Positions 47,046 through 55,543 of a stretch of 64,000 bases of DNA are shown here, one piece after another; within the stretch, counting starts at the first letter, position 1; each line of letters begins with the position of its first letter. This DNA is from Glutamicibacter sp002979865 (GTDB taxonomy: Bacteria; Actinomycetota; Actinomycetes; Actinomycetales; Micrococcaceae). The notes beneath the pieces were generated by a model. That model was not told the origin of the DNA, made no database searches, and was given only the letters and a program-made list of their open reading frames with translations. The stretch covers positions 310,001 through 374,000 of the forward strand of contig NZ_CP188297.1 in the NCBI RefSeq assembly GCF_050030965.1, written 5' to 3'. Position numbers and translations under genes: made by a program.

Positions 47046-49589
47046 CTAGCGCTGGGACGCGCCGAACTTCTCGGTAGCCGCAGCCACCGCCGCGGCACGA
47101 GCCTCGGACGCCTCGTCGGCGGTCAGGGTGCGGTCGGCGGCACGGAACCTCAGGCCGAAGGCCAACGACTTCTTGCCGTCTTCGATGCCCTGGCCCTGGT
47201 ACACGTCGAACAGCGCGATGTCTTCGAGCAGTTCACCGGCGCCTTCGCGAAGGGCGGCAAGCACATCTCCAGCCACGACGTCCTGGTCGACAACCAAGGC
47301 CACGTCCTGGGTAGCCAGCGGCTGGGCGGACAGGTGCTGCTGGGCAACAACCACTGCAGGTGCAGCAGCCATCAGTGCGGCAGCATTCAGTTCCATGGCC
47401 ACGGTACGTGCTGGCAGGTCCTGGTCCTTGAGCAGCTGCGGGTGCAGTTCACCGGCGTAGCCAACGACCTGCCCGGAAACCTTCAGTACTGCAACACGGC
47501 CCGGGTGGAAGGCCTGGTGGCTGCCCTGGGCAACCTCAAGCTCAACGCCGAGGACATCTGCCGCGCAGTGCGCCGCATCCAGCGCGTCGGCCCAGTCCCA
47601 GGCACGCGGTGCGAAGCCGGCCGCAGCCGATGCTTCGCGGCCGGTGAGAACCGCGGCCAGGTGCCATGGCTGGTCAGGGACGCCGTTGAGCAGCTCGGCC
47701 AGGACCTCATCGCTTGGCTTTTCACCTAGCGGAGGCAGAACCGAGGAGCCCAGCTGCGTACCTGGCAGGAAGACGAGGCCTCCTTCATACAGCGCCAGGT
47801 CGCGGAAGCCACGGCCGATGTTGCGGCGAGCGGTTTCCAGCAAGCCCGGCAGCAGCGAGGTGCGCAGGAAGCGGAATTCCTTGGAAATCGGGTTGGCCAG
47901 CGAAATGGCCTTGACCTCGGTACCGGCTTGCGCAGCACCAAAGGTGCTGTTCTGCGCTTCGGAAACGAACGGGTAGTTCAAGACCTCGGTCAGCCCTGCA
48001 TCTGCCAAGCCCTGCAGCAGGCGGCGGCGCTGGGACTGGGCGCGGGTCAGGCCACGGCCCGGAGGGGCCACAGGCAAGGTCGCCGGGATCTTGTCATAGC
48101 CGACTACGCGGGCTACTTCCTCGACCAGGTCTTCCTTGATGTCCAAATCCGGGCGCCAGCTTGGTGCGGTGACCAGGAAGCCCTCGGCGTTCTGCTCAAC
48201 GCTCGCGCCGATGCCTTCCAGCGCGGTGATGGTCTGCTCATCGGTGTAGTCCACGCCGATCAGGGCTCCCGCGAAACCTGCCGGCAGCTGGATCTGGGTG
48301 TCGGCAGGAATCTGGCCCGCGTCGGTGGCCTTGGTGGTTTCGGTGCCGCCGGCCAGCTGCACCAGCAGGTCCACGGCACGCTGGGCCGCGATCTGCATGA
48401 TGCGTGGGTCCACGCCGCGCTCGAAGCGCTTGGAGGCTTCGGAAGGCAGCTTGTGGCGACGGCGCGAACGGCCGATGGACACGGTGTCGAAGTGAGCGGC
48501 TTCGATCAGCACGCGGCTGGTCGAATCCGAGACCTCGGTGGCCGCGCCGCCCATGACGCCGGCAACGCCAATGGCGCCGGACTCATCGGTGATCAGCAGG
48601 TCCTCGACCGACAGCTCGCGTTCCTTGGCATCCAAGGTCACCAGCTTTTCGCCGGCGTTGGCGCGGCGCACGGTGATCGCACCGGCCAGCTTGTCAGCAT
48701 CGTAGAAGTGCAGTGGCGCGCCGAGTTCCAGCATGACGTAGTTGGAGATATCGACTACCAGCGAGATCGAGCGCATGCCGGCCAGCTGCAGGCGCGAAGC
48801 CATCCAGCGCGGGGTCGGGAGGCTCGGGTTGATGCCGGTGACCTCGCGGGTCACGAAGCGGGTGCAGCCCGGTACGCCGTAGATCGGCGCTTCGTCGCGG
48901 AGCACTACCTCATGGCCGGCTTCGGTGGCTTCCGAAACGGTCACGATCGATGCGGGATCGGTGAAGGAGGTGCCGGTGGCCAGCGCGTATTCGCGCGCTA
49001 CGCCGCGGATCGAGAAGCAGTAGCCGCGGTCCGGGGTCACGTTGATCTCCGCCGCCTGGTCATCCAGGCCGAAGAGCTCGAAGACGTCGGTGCCCAGTTC
49101 CGGGTCCAGGCCCAGCTTGGACAGGACCATGATGCCGTCGTGGTCTTCGCCGATGCCCAGCTCGCGGGAGGAAGCGATCATGCCCGCCGAGGTGTGGCCA
49201 TAGGTCTTGCGCGGCGAGATCTTGAAGTCCCCTGGCAGCACGGCGCCGGGCAGGGTGACAACGACCTTGTCGCCTTCCACGAAGTTGTGCGCACCGCACA
49301 CGATCCCCTGCACGCCCGAGGGGTCGATGCCCTTGCCGGTCAGGGTCTGCTCGGCGCCTTCTGGAACCACGCGAACCTGGCACCAGTTGATGGTCTTGCC
49401 ATTGGAGGCAACTTCCTTTTCCAGGGAAATCACCTGGCCGACCACGATGGGGCCCGAGAGCTCATCGCTTGGACGGTGGACATCTTCTTCTTCGAGGCCG
49501 ACCTTGACCAGGTCTGCCATGACGTCTTCAGCCGATGCGTCGGCTGGTACCTGCGCGTACTCGCGCAGCCAAGATAGTGGAATACGCAT
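47046..49589 (-). CDS. pheT: Phenylalanyl-tRNA synthetase beta subunit
   Basis: An 847-residue class II subunit. Order of domains: N-terminal MRIPLSWLREYAQVPADAS, EMAP/OB tRNA-binding region (IVVGQVISLEKE), B3/B4 editing domain, B5 region (IGVAGVMGGAATEVS, SEASKRFERGVDPRIMQIAA), catalytic-like core and the C-terminal anticodon-binding domain. Length is slightly above 800, normal for actinobacteria. It follows pheS by three bases and ends at a strong terminator. Confidence 0.97.
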   Translation of the reverse strand: MRIPLSWLREYAQVPADASAEDVMADLVKVGLEEEDVHRPSDELSGPIVVGQVISLEKEVASNGKTINWCQVRVVPEGAEQTLTGKGIDPSGVQGIVCGAHNFVEGDKVVVTLPGAVLPGDFKISPRKTYGHTSAGMIASSRELGIGEDHDGIMVLSKLGLDPELGTDVFELFGLDDQAAEINVTPDRGYCFSIRGVAREYALATGTSFTDPASIVTVSEATEAGHEVVLRDEAPIYGVPGCTRFVTREVTGINPSLPTPRWMASRLQLAGMRSISLVVDISNYVMLELGAPLHFYDADKLAGAITVRRANAGEKLVTLDAKERELSVEDLLITDESGAIGVAGVMGGAATEVSDSTSRVLIEAAHFDTVSIGRSRRRHKLPSEASKRFERGVDPRIMQIAAQRAVDLLVQLAGGTETTKATDAGQIPADTQIQLPAGFAGALIGVDYTDEQTITALEGIGASVEQNAEGFLVTAPSWRPDLDIKEDLVEEVARVVGYDKIPATLPVAPPGRGLTRAQSQRRRLLQGLADAGLTEVLNYPFVSEAQNSTFGAAQAGTEVKAISLANPISKEFRFLRTSLLPGLLETARRNIGRGFRDLALYEGGLVFLPGTQLGSSVLPPLGEKPSDEVLAELLNGVPDQPWHLAAVLTGREASAAAGFAPRAWDWADALDAAHCAADVLGVELEVAQGSHQAFHPGRVAVLKVSGQVVGYAGELHPQLLKDQDLPARTVAMELNAAALMAAAPAVVVAQQHLSAQPLATQDVALVVDQDVVAGDVLAALREGAGELLEDIALFDVYQGQGIEDGKKSLAFGLRFRAADRTLTADEASEARAAAVAAATEKFGASQR

Positions 49590-49592
49590 TGC

Positions 49593-50672
49593 TTAGATCT
49601 CCATCCCGAAGTGCTGGCTGAAACGGATGTCGCCCTCGATCATGTCGTGCATGTCTGGGACATCGTTGCGGAACATGAGCGTGCGCTCGATGCCCATGCC
49701 GAAGGCGAAGCCGGAGTACTCTTCGGGATCAATGCCAGCTGCGCGCAACACGTTCGGGTTGATCATGCCGCAGCCGCCCCACTCGATCCAGCGCGGTCCG
49801 CCCTTGGCACCTGGGTGCCAGATGTCCAGCTCTGCCGATGGCTCGGTGAACGGGAAGTAGGCAGGGCGCAGGCGGATCTGCGCTTCGGCGCCGAACATCT
49901 GCCGGGCGAAGTGCTCCAGGGTGCCGCGCAGGTCGGCCATGGTCAGGCCCTTGTCCACGGCCAGGCCTTCGAACTGGTGGAAAACCGGGGTGTGGGTGGC
50001 ATCGAGCTCATCGGTGCGGAAGGTGCGCCCAGGGCACAGCACGTAGACCGGCACATCGCGCTCGAGCATCGAGCGGACCTGCACCGGGGAGGTGTGGGTA
50101 CGCAGCACCAGGTGCGCGTCGGCAGGCTCCACGAAGAAGGTGTCCTGCATTTCGCGGGCAGGATGGTCCGGCTTGAAGTTCAGCGCGTCGAAGTTGAACC
50201 ATTCGGATTCGACTTCCGGGCCCTCGGCGATTTCCCAGCCCATGCCGACGAAGATGTCGGATACACGGTCCTGCAGGACCGAGAGCGGGTGGCGGGCGCC
50301 AACGCTGCGGCGGCGGGCGGCGGCGGTGACATCCACGGTTTCTTCGACCAGGATGCGGGCGGCTTCGGCTTCTTCGAGCACGGTGGTGCGGGCAGCCAGG
50401 GCCTTGTTGACCCGTCCGCGGGCACCGCCGACGAGCTTGCCGGCAACAGCCTTCTGGGTCTTGTCCAGCTTGCCGATCTGGCGGTTGGCCAGGGACAGCG
50501 CGGACTTCTCGCCGGTGTGGGCCAGGCGCGCTTCCTTCAGCTCGTTCAGGTCGCCAGCGGCCTGGATGGCTGCCAGGGCGGCGTCGACCGCGCCCTGGAT
50601 GCCGGCTTCATCGGTTGGGTGCGGAACATTGGACTCCCCGACAGGAGCTTGTTCAGTTGTCTGATCAGACAT
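49593..50672 (-). CDS. pheS: Phenylalanyl-tRNA synthetase alpha subunit
   Basis: A 359-residue catalytic subunit. N-terminal coiled coil, then class II motifs including HPLSVLQDRVSDIFVGMGWE, TSPVQVRSMLERDVPVYVL, LCPGRTFRTDELDATHTPVF and the C-terminal GFAFGMGIERTLMFRN. An Ala corresponds to the residue governing phenylalanine specificity in this last region only by analogy. No phenylalanine-rich leader peptide or T-box could be recognised upstream. Confidence 0.97.
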   Translation of the reverse strand: MSDQTTEQAPVGESNVPHPTDEAGIQGAVDAALAAIQAAGDLNELKEARLAHTGEKSALSLANRQIGKLDKTQKAVAGKLVGGARGRVNKALAARTTVLEEAEAARILVEETVDVTAAARRRSVGARHPLSVLQDRVSDIFVGMGWEIAEGPEVESEWFNFDALNFKPDHPAREMQDTFFVEPADAHLVLRTHTSPVQVRSMLERDVPVYVLCPGRTFRTDELDATHTPVFHQFEGLAVDKGLTMADLRGTLEHFARQMFGAEAQIRLRPAYFPFTEPSAELDIWHPGAKGGPRWIEWGGCGMINPNVLRAAGIDPEEYSGFAFGMGIERTLMFRNDVPDMHDMIEGDIRFSQHFGMEI

Positions 50673-50739
50673 GGGATCGATCGACCCTTACTCTTATCTT
50701 GTACTTACGCGTAGAACACTTTGCTTCCATTCTATGGCT

Positions 50740-50775
50740 AAGGGCCCGTGATCGTTTCACCGATGACGGGCCCTT
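50740..50775 (-). terminator. Hairpin after the LppM-like gene
   Basis: AAGGGCCCGTCATCGGTGAA begins a long stem whose arms AAGGGCCCGT and ACGGGCCCTT are perfectly complementary. It lies between the lipoprotein gene and pheS; no T-tract follows. Likely a GC-type terminator. Confidence 0.65.
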
Positions 50776-50814
50776 GGCGTGAAGCTTCTTACCTTGAAGC
50801 AGGATTGCTGCTCA

Positions 50815-51456
50815 TTAATGCAATTCCTTGGCACCCTTTGGCGCGAAAGCGGCAACGAAGACGAAGGTCAAAACCAGCAGCGCCCCGCCGAATACTGCGG
50901 AGTAGAACATGGTGTGGTCGACCTTGGCGGTGGCCTGGTAGGCGGCGGCGCCCTTGATCATGTCGAAGGTGACGGTGTGGTGCTCGACGGTACCCGGGGT
51001 GTGCGAGGTGACTGCGCCGGGGAAGGTGACGTGCAGGTTCGCTTCGGTGAAGGAAGAATCCACGGTGGCTTTGTCGCCCGGCATCGAGAAGGAGTATTCC
51101 TTCCCGTCATCGCCCAGGTTGATCTCGAAGCCGAAGACGCGGAATGCGTCAGCCAGCTGGACGTAGGTCATCGGGCTGGTGGTTTCAAAGCGCAGGCCGA
51201 CGTTTTCGCCATCATCGATGTTGCTGTAGCTCCACTGGTCCCCCAGCTGCTGTTCCATCATTTGGATGTCGATCTGGCTCTCGAGGACTTCTTCAAAGCT
51301 GACGCCATTGAGCGTCGACTTGTGCAGGGTCAGCTGCATGGCCCCGGCGACCTTGTCTTTGCCCAAGACGTTGACTTCTGCGTTCATGTTGACGCAACCA
51401 GAAAGTGCTAGGACGGCGGCGAAGGCCAGAGCGATAACGCTCATAAATCGCTTCAC
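50815..51456 (-). CDS. LppM-like lipoprotein with C-terminal membrane anchor
   Basis: A 213-residue protein with a lipoprotein signal peptide (VIALAFAAVLALSGCVNMNA; lipobox LSGC). An extracytoplasmic beta-rich LppM/DUF3153-type domain follows, and near the end a hydrophobic helix MFYSAVFGGALLVLTFVFVA with a short basic tail. Mycobacterial LppM contributes to lipoglycan surface and phagocytosis phenotypes; the role in this organism is unknown. It lies between a Nudix gene and pheS. Confidence 0.85.
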   Translation of the reverse strand: MKRFMSVIALAFAAVLALSGCVNMNAEVNVLGKDKVAGAMQLTLHKSTLNGVSFEEVLESQIDIQMMEQQLGDQWSYSNIDDGENVGLRFETTSPMTYVQLADAFRVFGFEINLGDDGKEYSFSMPGDKATVDSSFTEANLHVTFPGAVTSHTPGTVEHHTVTFDMIKGAAAYQATAKVDHTMFYSAVFGGALLVLTFVFVAAFAPKGAKELH

Positions 51457-51528
51457 GAAAAGTGCTCCTCAAAATATCGGCTATAGGCACAGTGCCAGAA
51501 GTTGGCGCGGTAATAAGCTTACGGGTGT

Positions 51529-51969
51529 TTAGCGCTGCGCCCCGGCACGTGCCTGGGCCAGGCATGCCGCCACGATCGGCGCATCGGCCGGAATCCATGG
51601 GACGACCGCGGACAGCGAGTCATCGAGTTCCAGCCAGGCCAGCTGGTCATGCCCGTCCAGGGTCGCTGGCTCGCCCTCGGTGATTTGGGCGAACCACATG
51701 CGCATGGCGGCCTTCTCGCTCAGCTGCCACCCTTGGGGATGCGGGCCTGGGATGGGCGCGCCAAGACGCATCTGCACCCCGAGTTCCTCGCGCAGCTCGC
51801 GGTGCACGGCCTGGACTTCGCTCTCGCCGGGTTCGACTTTTCCACCGGGGAATTCCCAGAGCCCGGCAAGGGCTTGAGGGCGGTTGCGGCGCGCGGCAAG
51901 CAGCCTGGTGGGCCGGGCCAGGTCATCGACGATGGCCACGGCAACAATTTGCTTGAGTTCAGCTGCCAT
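51529..51969 (-). CDS. Nudix hydrolase, MutT-like
   Basis: A 146-residue MutT-type pyrophosphohydrolase. The Nudix box is complete: LWEFPGGKVEPGESEVQAVH then RELREELGV. The N-terminus (IVAVAIVDDLARPTRLLAAR) resembles 8-oxo-dGTP diphosphatases that sanitise the nucleotide pool. The start overlaps the TrmH gene's end by 11 bases, suggesting coupling. Confidence 0.9.
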   Translation of the reverse strand: MAAELKQIVAVAIVDDLARPTRLLAARRNRPQALAGLWEFPGGKVEPGESEVQAVHRELREELGVQMRLGAPIPGPHPQGWQLSEKAAMRMWFAQITEGEPATLDGHDQLAWLELDDSLSAVVPWIPADAPIVAACLAQARAGAQR

Positions 51970-52873
51970 GGGAGTCCAGTGCGCTCCGATTCGCTGAGCG
52001 CTGGGCGCGGGCCGAAGCGTACAGGCAGACGGTGGATGCGGTACCCACGTTCAGGGATTCGGCAACACCGTAGAGCGGCACGGCCACGCGGTAGTCGGCG
52101 GCGTCCTTCTCGCGCTCCTCCAGCCCCTGGCCTTCATTGCCGAACAGCCACAGGGTTGGCGCTTCCAGCACCGGCTGTGCTTCTGGCGCTTCGGTGCCTG
52201 GCTGGCTTGCACGCAGCACGGCGGCATCCTGCAGGGTGTCCAGGTTGTGCGCCGCATAGCCGTCGGCGGCCAGGATCTGGCTTCCGGTGGTCTTCGCGGC
52301 GGCGACCAGGTGGTCGAATTCGATGTTGTTCAGCACCGGTACGTGGAACAGCGAGCCGGCGGTGGAGCGCACGGCCTTCGGATTGTAGATATCCACGCTG
52401 CCCTTGGTCAGGATCACCGCATCGGCTCCGGCGGCATCGGCGGCACGCAGGATGGTGCCGGCATTGCCCGGGTCCTGGATGCGGCAGAGCACGGCGATCA
52501 GCTTCGGCTTGGTGTCCAGCACCTCGCTCAGCTGCGGCTGGGACATGGCGACCACGGCAAGAATGCCCTGCGGGGTCTGGGTGTCAGCCATGGCGTCCAG
52601 CACTTCGCCGGTGACGATGCGGGTTGGAACCTTGGCTCTATCGAGCAGCTGCACGAATTCTTCGTGGCTCTCCAGAAAGCCGCCGACAACATAGACGCCC
52701 TGGACCAGGTTGTCGTCCTCCAGATGGGCCTTGAGTGCTTCGCGTACCGTCTGCGGGCCCTCAACGAGGTATTCGCCGGTGGCTTCGCGCCCCTTGCTCT
52801 TGGCCAGACGCGCGATGGCTTTGACTCGTTCGGCGCGTGGATTGGACATCACTTCTGGAGGAAAACTGCTCAT
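51959..52873 (-). CDS. TrmH/SpoU-family RNA 2'-O-methyltransferase
   Basis: A SPOUT methyltransferase of about 304 residues. N-terminal substrate-binding domain (YLVEGPQTVREALKAHLEDD), then the knot domain with RIQDPGNAGTILRAADAAGA, LTKGSVDIYNPKAVRSTAG and the C-terminal LWLFGNEGQGLEER and VPLYGVAESLNVGTASTVCL. Probably modifies rRNA or tRNA ribose. A start at MSSFPPEVMSNPRAERV was chosen; MSNPRAERV at 52849 is also possible and has CCTCC-containing sequence unlike a ribosome site. The longer frame to 52933 overlaps the terminator and was rejected. Confidence 0.92.
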   Translation of the reverse strand: MSSFPPEVMSNPRAERVKAIARLAKSKGREATGEYLVEGPQTVREALKAHLEDDNLVQGVYVVGGFLESHEEFVQLLDRAKVPTRIVTGEVLDAMADTQTPQGILAVVAMSQPQLSEVLDTKPKLIAVLCRIQDPGNAGTILRAADAAGADAVILTKGSVDIYNPKAVRSTAGSLFHVPVLNNIEFDHLVAAAKTTGSQILAADGYAAHNLDTLQDAAVLRASQPGTEAPEAQPVLEAPTLWLFGNEGQGLEEREKDAADYRVAVPLYGVAESLNVGTASTVCLYASARAQRSANRSALDSHGS

Positions 52874-52901
52874 GTCTCGAGAATACCGGTAGAAACACGC
52901 A

Positions 52902-52938
52902 AAGGGCGGGTCCGCGCTGTGCGCGGGACCCACCCTTC
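52902..52938 (-). terminator. Terminator of the infC-rpmI-rplT operon
   Basis: AAGGGTGGGTCCCGCGC and GCGCGGACCCGCCCTT form a GC-rich stem of about 16 pairs with one wobble, then TTGCG. Located about 45 bases after the rplT stop. Confidence 0.8.
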
Positions 52939-52984
52939 GGTGTGATCTGTCCTACCTGAGCCTCAGCTCAAAGGGAGAAGAGAT

Positions 52985-53635
52985 TTACTTCATCTGCTGA
53001 CGGGATTCGCCGCCAGCTGGTTCGAAGCCTGCAGCCTTGGCAGCTTCGATGGAGTTGAACCAGAACTCGGCTTCGGTCTGGTCGTACCAGGTCGAGCCTG
53101 GAACGTGGTACTTGTTCGAGCCAGCGTTGCCCTTGATGATGAAGCCCTCAGGTGCGTCTTCGCCTTCAACGGCCTTGACTACGCCTTCGCCCTCGACGGA
53201 CTTGGCAGCAGCCTTTGGAGCCTTGGCAGCCTTAGGTGCAGCAACCTCAGCAGCGGCAGCCTTTGGGGCGTTGACGTCAGCTGGAAGTGCATCCTTGGCA
53301 AGCTTTACCAGGGTAGCGAAAGCGTTCGAGTCCGAAACAGCCAGCTCTGCGAGCATACGACGGTCAACCTCGATCTGAGCAGCCTTCAGGCCCTGGATCA
53401 GACGGTTGTAGGTCATGCCGTTGGCGCGGGATGCAGCGTTGATGCGCTGGATCCACAGGCGGCGGAAGTCGCCCTTGCGCTTACGGCGGTCGTTGAAGCT
53501 GTAAACGAACGAGTGGAGCAGCTGCTCCTTGGCCTTACGGTACAGGCGCGAACGCTGACCGCGGTAACCCTTTGCGCGTTCCAGAACGACGCGACGCTTC
53601 TTGTGGGCGTTTACTGCCCGCTTCACACGTGCCAC
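52985..53635 (-). CDS. rplT: Ribosomal protein L20 with a C-terminal extra domain
   Basis: Residues 1 to about 118 are a normal L20 (ARVKRAVNAHKKRRVVLERA, SFVYSFNDRRKRKGDFRRLW). Then an Ala/Lys/Pro linker, and from about residue 165 an added domain with IIKGNAGSNKYHVPGSTWY and TEAEFWFNSIEAAKAAGF. The total of 216 residues is almost double the usual. The extra module matches a short motif seen at the ends of various actinobacterial proteins (KGN...YHxPGS..Y..T.AE.WF). Its role on the ribosome is unknown. Confidence 0.96.
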   Translation of the reverse strand: MARVKRAVNAHKKRRVVLERAKGYRGQRSRLYRKAKEQLLHSFVYSFNDRRKRKGDFRRLWIQRINAASRANGMTYNRLIQGLKAAQIEVDRRMLAELAVSDSNAFATLVKLAKDALPADVNAPKAAAAEVAAPKAAKAPKAAAKSVEGEGVVKAVEGEDAPEGFIIKGNAGSNKYHVPGSTWYDQTEAEFWFNSIEAAKAAGFEPAGGESRQQMK

Positions 53636-53739
53636 GTGTGTACTCCTTCAAGTCAGTTCCCCAGTGCCCGCGATTTTGCGGGATGGGTGAAATCTATGGG
53701 TGGTGGGGTATTGCTTCCCCGTATTGCGAAAGGGAGAGC

Positions 53740-53934
53740 TTAGAGGCCCAGCATCCGCTTGATGGTCTTTACATCGGCCTTAGCGACGATCTGGTCAGAA
53801 GCCAGGCGACGGGTAACGCGCGAGGACTTGTGCTCCAGGTAGTGGCGACGGTTGGCCTGCTGGCGAGCGAGCTTACCGCTACCGGTGAGCTTGAAGCGCT
53901 TCTTGGCGCCACTGTGAGTCTTGAACTTCGGCAT
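53740..53934 (-). CDS. rpmI: Ribosomal protein L35
   Basis: A 64-residue L35 (MPKFKTHSGAKKRFKLTGSG ... TIKRMLGL). The methionine at 53934 was chosen by family conservation; a longer frame adds 13 residues that overlap the infC-rpmI spacer. Middle gene of infC-rpmI-rplT. Confidence 0.97.
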   Translation of the reverse strand: MPKFKTHSGAKKRFKLTGSGKLARQQANRRHYLEHKSSRVTRRLASDQIVAKADVKTIKRMLGL

Positions 53935-54099
53935 AGCTGCCGTTCTCCTTACGTGCTCCACCCGGTAAAGCACCGGGTGGGGATCATCCGAAGCGGGCCC
54001 CGATAAAGGTGACCGCTGTTGTTCTCTTGTAGTTGGACCTTCCCGGAAGAAGATCCTTCACCGTGAACGGTGACGGGCTCGAAAGCCCAACAGGCTTGG

Positions 54100-54783
54100 C
54101 TAGGCGTCGCCTTCAGCTGCCTGACGTGCCTGCTCCAACTTGGCGCGGGCTTCATCATCCATGGAAGCTGCGACATTCTGGCCCTCGGTCTCAGCCGGAG
54201 CGTCGGTGCGGATCTTGCGCTTGGCCGCGCTGCGGCCACCCGACTTCTGCTGCTGTTCGCGGCGAGCCTCTGCCTTGTTCTTCAGCGGACCAACAACCAT
54301 GACCATGTTTCGGCCATCGATGCGCGGGCTGGACTCAATGATTCCAACTTCGGCGACGTCTGCTGCAAACTTTTCAAGCAAGCGAATGCCCATCTCTGGA
54401 CGCTGCTGCTCACGACCACGGAACTGGATCATGGCCTTGACCTTGTCGCCGGCGCCCAGGAAGCGCAGTGCGTGGCCGACCTTGGTCTCGTAGTCGTGGG
54501 TGTCGATCTTCAGGCGGAAGCGGACTTCCTTCAAGACCGTGTTGGTCTGGTTTTTACGAGCTTCGCGAGCCTTGACAGCGGCTTCGTACTTGTACTTGCC
54601 GAAATCCATCAATTTGCACACTGGAGGCTTGGCGCTGGGTGCCACCTCGACCAAGTCCAGATCGGACTCGAGAGCAAGACGAAGCGCGTCCTCGATACGG
54701 ACGATGCCTACCTGCTCGCCATTAGGGCCGACGAGACGTACCTCTGGCACGCGAATGCGCTCATTAATGCGTGGATCGCTGAT
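54100..54783 (-). CDS. infC: Translation initiation factor IF-3 (probable AUC start)
   Basis: The conserved IF3 N-terminus ISDPRINERIRVPEVRLVG is encoded only if translation begins at ATC (54783-54781). No ATG or GTG precedes it in frame, and AGGAG lies six bases upstream. IF3 genes are known for rare start codons that IF3 itself discriminates against (AUU in E. coli), giving autoregulation. A GTG at 54750 is the nearest standard start but would delete 11 conserved residues. The protein has 227 residues with a C-terminal tail rich in Ala/Arg/Glu typical of actinobacteria. Confidence 0.93.
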   Translation of the reverse strand: MSDPRINERIRVPEVRLVGPNGEQVGIVRIEDALRLALESDLDLVEVAPSAKPPVCKLMDFGKYKYEAAVKAREARKNQTNTVLKEVRFRLKIDTHDYETKVGHALRFLGAGDKVKAMIQFRGREQQRPEMGIRLLEKFAADVAEVGIIESSPRIDGRNMVMVVGPLKNKAEARREQQQKSGGRSAAKRKIRTDAPAETEGQNVAASMDDEARAKLEQARQAAEGDA

Positions 54784-55080
54784 GTGTCACTCCTGAAATT
54801 CGTAATCCATGACCGCAAACAAAGAAGGCCCCCGTCTGCGATTGCAGGCGAAGGCCAAAAAGAACGACAAAGCCGAACACGGGATTGCTCCTGCGTAAGC
54901 GCTTGGGGAATGCATTGCTGCAATCCTGCCGAAATACCCGGAAGCCTGGAAACGGCGACAGCGGGTGGGAGTTGGCCTCCACTTGCATGGCTCAATACTA
55001 GTACGAATCCCCCATCCAGTGCTAGCTGGAGAACTGCGAGAAGTACCGGCATCGAGTCGGTCTGTGACAAGCTTAGCAGT
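54784..55080. other. Divergent intergenic region between infC and the DUF1844 gene
   Basis: Contains the infC leader with its hairpin. No protein-coding gene is supported: a 74-codon minus frame (54764-54988) shadows the leader and has no ribosome site or familiar composition. Confidence 0.6.
54817..54856 (-). promoter_or_regulatory. Attenuator-like hairpin in the infC leader
   Basis: GGCCTTCGCCTGC and GCAGACGGGGGCC pair (two G-U, one mismatch) and are followed on the transcribed strand by TTCTTTGTTT. It ends about 23 bases before the AGGAG of infC, so transcription could be stopped before the operon. Regulation by L20 or L35 is known for such operons in other phyla; here it is an inference. 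Confidence 0.65.
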
Positions 55081-55446
55081 ATGACTAACGAAGACACCAA
55101 CTCGCACCAGCACGCTGTCGACCAGCAGGTGCGCGATATCGCAGAAGTTGCAGCCGTTGAAATCATCACCACGGCCGCCGTCCACCTGATGAGTGCAGCA
55201 GCAGTCAAGTGCGGACTTGCAGAGGGCGAAGATGCCAATGAGCTGAAGGATCTCGATGAGGCCCGCAAGCTGATCACCGCACTGGCAGGCCTAGTCACCG
55301 CCGGTGCGCCTGAGATCGGCTCGCAGCACGCAACGCCTTTGCGTGACGGCCTGCGCAGCCTGCAGCTGGCCTTCCGCGAAGCTTCAATCATCCCGGATGC
55401 ACCAGGCAAGGGCCCGGGCGAGAAGTTCACCGGACCGGTCAACTAA
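55081..55446 (+). CDS. DUF1844 domain protein
   Basis: A 121-residue protein. The core VRDIAEVAAVEIITTAAVHL MSAAAVKCGL is typical of DUF1844, a small helical domain of unknown function found in actinobacteria and other phyla, frequently beside infC. Acidic throughout; no membrane segment. A near-perfect hairpin follows. Confidence 0.9.
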   Translation: MTNEDTNSHQHAVDQQVRDIAEVAAVEIITTAAVHLMSAAAVKCGLAEGEDANELKDLDEARKLITALAGLVTAGAPEIGSQHATPLRDGLRSLQLAFREASIIPDAPGKGPGEKFTGPVN

Positions 55447-55479
55447 GTAATATTGGCTGAATTTTAAGAGATTAACATC

Positions 55480-55511
55480 ATGGACTCGTTTCCCCAGGGA
55501 AACGGGTCCAT
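55480..55511 (+). terminator. Intrinsic terminator of the DUF1844 gene
   Basis: A stem of 15 pairs (one G-U) with arms ATGGACTCGTTTCCC and GGGAAACGGGTCCAT and a two-base loop, followed by TGTTGTT. Located 34 bases after the stop. Confidence 0.85.
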
Positions 55512-55531
55512 TGTTGTTCGGATCACCAAGC

Positions 55532-55537
55532 TAGGTT
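55532..55537 (+). promoter_or_regulatory. -10-like hexamer at a GNAT gene start
   Basis: TAGGTT, six bases before the ATG at 55544; no Shine-Dalgarno. It lies just behind the DUF1844 terminator, fitting an independent leaderless unit. Confidence 0.5.
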
Positions 55538-55543
55538 GGAATC

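Noticed and set aside
50673..50740. Possible phenylalanine leader peptide or T-box before pheS
   Set aside because: No short ORF with consecutive Phe codons and no T-box core sequence is seen in the short spacer.
54764..54988. A 74-codon minus-strand ORF in the infC leader
   Set aside because: No ribosome site, no recognisable composition, and it overlaps the attenuator hairpin and the infC start.
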